Source: Lysobacterales bacterium (lineage in GTDB: Bacteria; Pseudomonadota; Gammaproteobacteria; Xanthomonadales; Rhodanobacteraceae). Taken from it: 11,744 bases of DNA. Below are positions 7,006 through 11,744 of this stretch, one piece after another. Location of the stretch: NCBI GenBank assembly GCA_013298265.1, contig JAAFHE010000050.1, positions 1 to 11,744 of the forward strand, in the 5' to 3' direction. The position numbers and the translations under genes are program-made. The notes below the pieces were generated by a model. That model was not told where the DNA came from. It saw nothing but the letters and a program-made list of their open reading frames with translations, and searched no databases. The stretch's first letter is position 1; each line of letters opens with the position of its first letter.

Positions 7006-7599
7006 ATGTCGACCAACCGACCGATCACCCACATCCGTTCGCGCACCGCGGTGCTCGCGCACGAGAACATCGATACCGACCGCATCATCCCGGCGCGGTT
7101 TCTGACAACGACGCAGCGCGACGGCCTCGGCCGCTACGCGTTCAATGACTGGCGCTACGCCGCCGACGGCACGCCGGATCCCGCATTCGAACTCAACAAG
7201 ACCGCCGCGCGCGGCTGCGAGATCCTCGTCGCGGGACGCAACTTCGGCTGCGGTTCCTCCCGTGAGCACGCGCCCTGGGCGCTGCTCGATTTCGGCCTGC
7301 GCGCGGTGCTCAGCTCCGAGATCGCGGACATCTTCCGCAACAACGCGCTGAAGAACGGCCTGCTCGCGGTCGTGCTCAGCGAATCGGAACACCGCTATCT
7401 GCTCGCCAATCCGGGCATCGAGCTTGCGATCGACGTCGCTGCGCAGACCATCGAGCTGTCCGACGGCGGCCGCTTCAGCTTCCAGCTCGACGCCTTCGCC
7501 AAGCACTGCCTGCTGGCCGGTGTCGACCAGCTCGGCTTCCTGCTCGCCCACAACGACGCCATCGGGCAGTTCGAGCGCCAGCGTGGAGAAGCCGCATGA
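7006..7599 (+). CDS. leuD: 3-isopropylmalate dehydratase, small subunit
   Basis: Swivelling-domain partner of LeuC. The 197-residue product is typical of the proteobacterial long LeuD. Recognised motifs are [14 protein letters not shown] near the N terminus, [18 protein letters not shown] around residues 75-92, and the following [15 protein letters not shown]. It begins two bases after leuC and ends in an ATGA overlap with leuB, so the two are probably translationally coupled. Its ribosome site (AGG, 6993-6995) is weak, which fits reinitiation from leuC. The GGAG at 7585-7588 near its end serves leuB. Confidence 0.96.
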   Translation: MSTNRPITHIRSRTAVLAHENIDTDRIIPARFLTTTQRDGLGRYAFNDWRYAADGTPDPAFELNKTAARGCEILVAGRNFGCGSSREHAPWALLDFGLRAVLSSEIADIFRNNALKNGLLAVVLSESEHRYLLANPGIELAIDVAAQTIELSDGGRFSFQLDAFAKHCLLAGVDQLGFLLAHNDAIGQFERQRGEAA

Positions 7600-8669
7600 A
7601 GGCGCGCATTGCCGTGCTGCCGGGCGACGGCATCGGTCCGGAAGTCACCGCCGCCGCGGTCAGCGTGCTGCGTCACGTCGCTGCGCTCCAGAGTCACGAT
7701 TTCGAGTTCAGTGAGCACGCGATCGGCGGCTGCGCGATCGACGCGCACGGCGACCCGCTGCCCGCCGAGACGCTGATTGTCTGCAAGCAGGCCGATGCGG
7801 TGATGCTCGGCGCTGTCGGTGGACCGCAGTGGTCCGACCCCAAGGCCAAACTGCGGCCGGAACAGGGACTGCTACGCCTGCGTGCCGAACTCGGCGTATT
7901 CGCGAACCTGCGCCCGGTACGCGTGCATCCGCGCCTGGCCGATCTGTCACCGCTCAAGAACGAGCGCCTCGCCGGCGTCGATCTGCTGTTCGTGCGTGAA
8001 CTCACGGGCGGCGCCTATTTCGGTGCGAAGACGCGCACGCCCGACACGGCGACTGATGAGACGCGCTACACCACGGCGGAGATCGAGCGCGTGCTGCGCC
8101 GCGCGTTCCAGCTCGCCCGCACGCGCAGCCGCCGCGTCACCTCGGTCGACAAGGCCAATGTGCTGGAAACCTCGCGCCTGTGGCGCGAAACCACGCAGCG
8201 CGTCGCGCACGAATTCCCGGATGTCGCGCTGGAACACCAGCTCGTCGATTCGATGGCGATGCTGCTGCTGACGCGCCCGGCTGCGTACGACGTCATCGTC
8301 ACCGAGAACCTGTTCGGCGACATCCTGACCGACGAAGCCGCGGCGCTTGCCGGTTCACTCGGCCTGCTGCCGTCGGCCTCGCTCGGCGAAGGCACGCGCG
8401 GCCTGTACGAACCGATCCATGGCTCCGCACCCGACATCGCCGGCCGCGGTGTTGCCAATCCGCTCGGCGCGATCCTGTCGGCGGCGCTGCTGCTGCGGCA
8501 TTCGCTGGGCCTGGACGCCGAGGCCGCGACGATCGAGCGCGCGGTCGACTGCGTCATCGAAGCCGGCGTGCTCACGCGTGATCTGGGCGGAACCGCCGGT
8601 ACGCGCGAAAGCACGGCAGCGGTCATCGCCGCGCTCAGCGAGCGTGCCGCGGCGCAGGAGGCGGCATGA
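7596..8669 (+). CDS. leuB: 3-isopropylmalate dehydrogenase
   Basis: NAD-dependent oxidative decarboxylation of 3-isopropylmalate to 2-oxoisocaproate, the direct precursor of leucine. The 357-residue length is standard. Motifs are [11 protein letters not shown] at the N terminus, the substrate-binding arginines in [13 protein letters not shown] and [27 protein letters not shown], the metal-binding [19 protein letters not shown], and the NAD-binding [13 protein letters not shown]. The ATG overlaps the leuD stop (ATGA) and has GGAG seven bases upstream. Its own TGA overlaps the ATG of a short reading frame at 8666, and its last codons (AQEAA) contain an AGGAGG. Confidence 0.97.
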   Translation: MKARIAVLPGDGIGPEVTAAAVSVLRHVAALQSHDFEFSEHAIGGCAIDAHGDPLPAETLIVCKQADAVMLGAVGGPQWSDPKAKLRPEQGLLRLRAELGVFANLRPVRVHPRLADLSPLKNERLAGVDLLFVRELTGGAYFGAKTRTPDTATDETRYTTAEIERVLRRAFQLARTRSRRVTSVDKANVLETSRLWRETTQRVAHEFPDVALEHQLVDSMAMLLLTRPAAYDVIVTENLFGDILTDEAAALAGSLGLLPSASLGEGTRGLYEPIHGSAPDIAGRGVANPLGAILSAALLLRHSLGLDAEAATIERAVDCVIEAGVLTRDLGGTAGTRESTAAVIAALSERAAAQEAA

Positions 8670-8872
8670 ATCGTTTCGACGCATTGGGGCGTTGCGGCGC
8701 CGTGGTGGCGCAAGACGACGCTGCCGTCGCGATGGCAACTTGTCGTGATGTCCCATTTGCGTATCGGCCTGCGCACCGCGGCCGCGACGCCGCGACTTGC
8801 CACGCGACCCTCAATTCACTAGCGCTTTCGCCAGCAAATTTCGCCACGGAAGGTTTTCCCCATGCGCAGTAA
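8666..8872 (+). CDS. short reading frame between leuB and ilvD, unrecognised
   Basis: This 68-codon frame starts in an ATGA overlap with the leuB stop, has a full AGGAGG ribosome site (8656-8661) four bases upstream, and overlaps the ilvD start by 11 bases. That arrangement favours translation. However, its codons use many A or T third positions, unlike all neighbouring genes, and it has no recognised domain, signal peptide or membrane segment. Three cysteines and several His and Arg residues are visible. It may be a coupling peptide that carries ribosomes from leuB to ilvD, a decayed gene, or a chance frame in a 192-base spacer. No convincing promoter or terminator is visible in the spacer. 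Confidence 0.35.
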   Translation: MNRFDALGRCGAVVAQDDAAVAMATCRDVPFAYRPAHRGRDAATCHATLNSLALSPANFATEGFPHAQ

Positions 8873-10511
8873 CGCCATCAAACACGGCCCCGACCGCGCG
8901 CCGGCGCGCGCCATGCTGCGTGCGACCGGCCTGGACGACGCAGCCATCGCCAGGCCGCTGATCGCGGTCGTGCACACCTGGTCCAACGTCAGCCCCTGCA
9001 ACCTCAATCTGCGTGACCTCGCCACCGCGGCCAGCGACGGGATCCGCGCAGCCGGCGGCACGCCGATCGAATTCAACACCGTCGCCGTGACCGACGGCAT
9101 TGCCATGGGCACGTCGGGCATGCGTGCCTCGCTGGTCAGCCGCGAAATCATTACCGATTCGATCGAACTCGCCGTCGACGGCCACTGCCTCGACGCGATG
9201 GTCGTGCTGTGCGGCTGCGACAAGACGATTCCCGCCGCGGCCATGGCGCTCGCGCGGCTCAACATCCCCGGCGTCGCGCTGTACGGCGGCAGCATCGCGC
9301 ATGGCCGTCTCGACGGCCGCTCGATCACGGTGCAGGACGTGTTCGAGGCGGTCGGCGCGCATGGCGCCGGCAAATTGTCGAATGAGAAATTGTGCCAGGT
9401 GGAAAAAACCGCCTGCCCCGGCGCCGGCGCCTGCGGCGGCCAGTTCACCGCGAACACCATGGCCATGGTGCTGACCGCGCTGGGCCTGTCGCCGCTGGGC
9501 CTCAACGACATTACCGCGACCGACCCGGCCAAGCGTGCGGCGGCGTTCCGCTGCGGCGAGCTCGTGCTCGAGTGCTTCACCAGGCAGCGCCTGCCGCGAG
9601 ACTTGCTGACACCGACCGCGTTCCGCAACGCCGCACGCCTGGTCGCGGCCACGGCCGGCTCGACCAACGCCGTGCTGCATCTGCTCGCGATTGCGCGCGA
9701 AGCCGGCGTCGCACTGACGCTGGAAGACTTCGAAAGCGCCTCGCGCGACACGCCGGTCATCGCTGACCTCAAGCCCGGCGGCCGCTATACCGCGGTGGAA
9801 CTGACCCAGGTCGGTGGCGCCGGCCTCGTCGCCGCGGCGATGCGCGAAGGCGGCCTGCTCGACGACGCGCCGACGGTCACCGGCCTTTCGCTGTTCGCCG
9901 AACTCGATGCGGCGGCGCCGACGATGGACGGCCAGGACGTGGTGCGTCCGGTCAGCGCGCCGCTCAAGCCGCGCGGCGGCTATTCGATCCTCTACGGCAA
10001 CGTCGCGCCGGATGGCTGCGTGCTCAAGCTCGCCGGTGCGGGACGCTTGCGCCATGAGGGACCGGCGCGTGTGTTCGACAGCGAGGAGCTGGCCTTCGCC
10101 GCGGTGATGGCCGGCGCGATAAAGGCCGGCGATGTCGTCGTGATCCGCAACGAAGGCCCGGCCGGCGGACCCGGCATGCGCGAGATGCTCGCGGTCACGG
10201 CGGCGCTGGTCGGCCGCGGCCTCGGCAACGACGTCGCGCTGATCACCGACGGCCGCTTCAGCGGCGCGACGCACGGTTTCATGGTTGGCCATATCGCGCC
10301 GGAAGCCGCGCGCGGCGGGCCGATCGGACTGCTGCATGAAGGCGACCATCTCGTCATCGATGCCGAATTGCGCACCTTGTCCACCGACGCGCCGCTCGAA
10401 GAGCGCCGCGCAACCTGGCAGCCGCCGGCGGCGAAGGTCGTTACGGGCGTGCTCGCCAAGTACGCGCGCCTCGTCGGCTCGGCGGCGGAAGGGGCGGTGA
10501 CGCATGGCTAG
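8862..10511 (+). CDS. ilvD: dihydroxyacid dehydratase
   Basis: Dehydrates 2,3-dihydroxyisovalerate and 2,3-dihydroxy-3-methylvalerate to the 2-oxo acids of valine and isoleucine; the valine 2-oxo acid also feeds LeuA. It has 549 residues. The cluster ligands are Cys46 (SPCNLNL), Cys119 (CGCDKT) and Cys191 (GAGACGGQFTANTM). This three-cysteine set is the pattern of the [2Fe-2S] type of the family. Lys121 is the lysine that is carbamylated as a magnesium ligand. GRFSGATHGFMVGHIAPEA near the C terminus carries the proposed catalytic Ser467. The ribosome site is GGAAGG (8848-8853), eight bases before the ATG. The 549-residue length is at the short end of the family. The stop is followed by a 170-base gap before ilvC. 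Confidence 0.96.
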   Translation: MRSNAIKHGPDRAPARAMLRATGLDDAAIARPLIAVVHTWSNVSPCNLNLRDLATAASDGIRAAGGTPIEFNTVAVTDGIAMGTSGMRASLVSREIITDSIELAVDGHCLDAMVVLCGCDKTIPAAAMALARLNIPGVALYGGSIAHGRLDGRSITVQDVFEAVGAHGAGKLSNEKLCQVEKTACPGAGACGGQFTANTMAMVLTALGLSPLGLNDITATDPAKRAAAFRCGELVLECFTRQRLPRDLLTPTAFRNAARLVAATAGSTNAVLHLLAIAREAGVALTLEDFESASRDTPVIADLKPGGRYTAVELTQVGGAGLVAAAMREGGLLDDAPTVTGLSLFAELDAAAPTMDGQDVVRPVSAPLKPRGGYSILYGNVAPDGCVLKLAGAGRLRHEGPARVFDSEELAFAAVMAGAIKAGDVVVIRNEGPAGGPGMREMLAVTAALVGRGLGNDVALITDGRFSGATHGFMVGHIAPEAARGGPIGLLHEGDHLVIDAELRTLSTDAPLEERRATWQPPAAKVVTGVLAKYARLVGSAAEGAVTHG

Positions 10512-10629
10512 TCCGTCGCGCGAGCTGTCCCGCGCTCTGGCCCGCTCCTCCCAGCTCGCTGGGGGAGCAGTGCGCCGCAACGTGGGCACTCTCGTTCTAT
10601 TCCGACTTTCGCTTCAACGCGCCGCCTGA
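10504..10629 (+). CDS. short reading frame between ilvD and ilvC, unrecognised
   Basis: A 41-codon frame begins eight bases inside the end of ilvD, after a purine-rich GGAAGGGG (10487-10494) nine bases upstream. Near its end it reads GTLVLFRLSLQ with CTC, GTT, CTA, CTT and CTT, a moderate cluster of Leu and Val codons that includes uncommon ones. No terminator follows it, so it is not a demonstrable attenuator leader. It contains a hairpin at 10548-10567. It may be a coupling peptide, a remnant of a former ilvC leader, or chance. Confidence 0.3.
   Translation: MASPSRELSRALARSSQLAGGAVRRNVGTLVLFRLSLQRAA
10548..10567 (+). other. hairpin in the ilvD-ilvC gap
   Basis: CTCCCAG (10548-10554) can fold on CTGGGGGAG (10559-10567). 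The outer five pairs and inner two pairs are separated by two unpaired G residues, around the loop CTCG. No T-tract follows, so it is not an intrinsic terminator. It could be an mRNA processing or stabilising element. Confidence 0.35.
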
Positions 10630-10681
10630 CCACTGTCGGCGCCAATAAATCCATCAGTCCACAAATCCTCGGAGACTTCGT

Positions 10682-11725
10682 ATGACCACCACTGTACCGA
10701 CCACCGCCGCTCTGCAAACCGCCCGCATCACCGTCCTCGGCTACGGCAGCCAGGGCCGCGCACATGCCCTGAACCTTCGGGACTCCGGGCTCGATGTGAC
10801 CGTCGGCGTGCGCCGCGGCGGGCCGTCCTGGGAGAAGGCGCGGGCCGACGGCCTCAAGGTCGCCGAACCCGCGGCGGCGGTGAAGGACGCCGATCTCGTC
10901 GCGGTACTGACGCCCGACATGGTACAGCCGGCGCTGTACGACGAGGCCATCGCGACCAACCTCAAGCCGAACGCGGCGCTGCTGTTCGCGCACGGCTTCA
11001 ACGTGCACTTCAAGCAGATCGCGCCGCGTAGCGACATCGACGTGATCCTGGTTGCGCCGAAGGGTCCGGGCGCGCTGGTGCGGCGCGAATACGAGAAGGG
11101 CCACGGCGTGCCGTGCATCTACGCGATCGAGCAGGACGCCAGCGGCAGCGCGCGCGACAAGGTGCTGGCGTATGCGGCCGGCATCGGCGGTGCACGCGCA
11201 ATGCTGATCGAGACCAGCTTTGCCGAGGAAACCGAGACCGATCTGTTCGGCGAACAGGCGGTGCTCTGCGGCGGTGCGACCGAACTCGTGCTGGCCGGAT
11301 TCGAGACCCTGACCGAAGCGGGCTACCAGCCGGAAATCGCGTACTACGAAGTGCTGCACGAGCTCAAGCTCATCGTCGACCTGCTGCACGAAGGCGGGCT
11401 CGCGAAGATGCACCAGTTCATTTCCGAGACCGCGCAGTACGGCGATCTGACCCGCGGTCCGCGCGTCGTCGACGCCGACACCAAGGCGCGCATGAAGCAG
11501 ATCCTGACCGAGATCCAGCAAGGCCAGTTCGCGCGCGAGTGGACCGCGGAATATAAGGCCGGCAACGGCAACTACCGCGCGCTCAAGCAGCGCGATCTGG
11601 CCCATCCGATCGAACAGGTCGGTGCCAGCCTGCGTGCGCGCATGCCCTGGCTGAACCCGGCGCAGCCGACCTTGACCACGGTGGCACCGCCTGCGGCGGA
11701 TGCCCCATTCAAACGGAGTGCCTGA
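10682..11725 (+). CDS. ilvC: ketol-acid reductoisomerase, class I
   Basis: Isomerises and reduces acetolactate and acetohydroxybutyrate to the dihydroxy acids used by IlvD. The 347-residue length with one knotted C-terminal domain is class I. The Rossmann motif is [17 protein letters not shown] from residue 20. The coenzyme loop reads VRRGGPSW (43-50). Active-site residues are His104, Lys127 (APKGPG), metal ligands Asp187 and Glu191 in [10 protein letters not shown], and Glu223 and Glu227 in YYEVLHELK. The C-terminal tail after about residue 325 is Pro- and Ala-rich and low in complexity. The ribosome site is GGAGA (10671-10675), six bases before the ATG. A 170-base gap separates it from ilvD, and the next gene starts one base after its stop. 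No promoter with acceptable spacing is visible in the gap. Confidence 0.97.
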   Translation: MTTTVPTTAALQTARITVLGYGSQGRAHALNLRDSGLDVTVGVRRGGPSWEKARADGLKVAEPAAAVKDADLVAVLTPDMVQPALYDEAIATNLKPNAALLFAHGFNVHFKQIAPRSDIDVILVAPKGPGALVRREYEKGHGVPCIYAIEQDASGSARDKVLAYAAGIGGARAMLIETSFAEETETDLFGEQAVLCGGATELVLAGFETLTEAGYQPEIAYYEVLHELKLIVDLLHEGGLAKMHQFISETAQYGDLTRGPRVVDADTKARMKQILTEIQQGQFAREWTAEYKAGNGNYRALKQRDLAHPIEQVGASLRARMPWLNPAQPTLTTVAPPAADAPFKRSA

Positions 11726-11726
11726 C

Positions 11727-11744
11727 ATGGACGGGGGGCGGGAC
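11727..11744 (+). CDS. start of a further operon gene, cut by window end
   Basis: An ATG one base after the ilvC stop has GGAG (11714-11717) nine bases upstream and stays open for six codons (MDGGRD) to the window end. The position after ilvC suggests the acetolactate synthase large subunit, the missing common-pathway enzyme, but six residues cannot identify it. Confidence 0.5.

Noticed and set aside
8740..8767. Possible ilvD promoter (TTGTCG, 16 bases, TATCGG)
   Set aside because: Both boxes are poor matches; a chance hit in a short spacer is likely.
10548..10567. Terminator or attenuator before ilvC
   Set aside because: The hairpin lacks a following T-tract and no alternative pairing was found.
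8811..10589. 592-codon - strand frame opposite ilvD
   Set aside because: Shadow of ilvD; composition is low-complexity Arg/Ala/Asp, with no motif.
10626..10650. Possible ilvC promoter (CTGACC and AATAAA)
   Set aside because: The spacer is only about 12 bases, too short for a sigma-70 promoter.
10508..11728. 406-codon - strand frame opposite ilvC
   Set aside because: Shadow of ilvC, which has its full set of catalytic residues.

Overview
The window is GC-rich (except between genes) and has strongly GC-biased third codon positions. It carries a class I ketol-acid reductoisomerase, a three-cysteine dihydroxyacid dehydratase, a proteobacterial-type leucine attenuator, and a LacI regulator next to a GH13 amylase. 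Together these suggest a gammaproteobacterium, most likely of the Xanthomonadales/Lysobacterales. That placement rests on family resemblance from memory, not on a search.

Layout. (1) Positions 1-2549 are the edge of a sugar-use locus: the 3' part of a GH13 alpha-amylase-type gene on the + strand, and a LacI-family regulator on the - strand. The two coding regions overlap tail to tail by 50 bases. (2) Positions 2550-3044 are a dense control region with no ordinary gene. It holds a 42-bp imperfect palindrome, a 45-residue leader peptide with ten Ile/Leu/Val codons in an 11-codon run, and a complete set of mutually exclusive RNA pairings ending in an intrinsic terminator. After that comes a chain of back-to-back hairpins reaching almost to leuA. 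(3) Positions 3045-11744 are one long + strand branched-chain amino acid operon: leuA, ilvE, leuC, leuD, leuB, ilvD, ilvC, and the first six codons of a further gene.

The genes work together as follows. IlvC and IlvD convert acetohydroxyacids to the 2-oxo acids of valine and isoleucine. LeuA, LeuCD and LeuB extend 2-oxoisovalerate to 2-oxoisocaproate. IlvE makes the final transamination for all three amino acids. Acetolactate synthase is the only common-pathway enzyme not seen, and it may be the gene that starts at 11727. The leader peptide senses charged tRNA for Leu, Val and Ile together, which fits an operon that makes all three.

The most notable features are the attenuator, the hairpin array with a second terminator-like stem between it and leuA, the palindrome in the divergent promoter region, and two short reading frames in the only wide gaps of an otherwise overlapping operon. 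I found no tRNA, rRNA, CRISPR array, transposase or phage gene.
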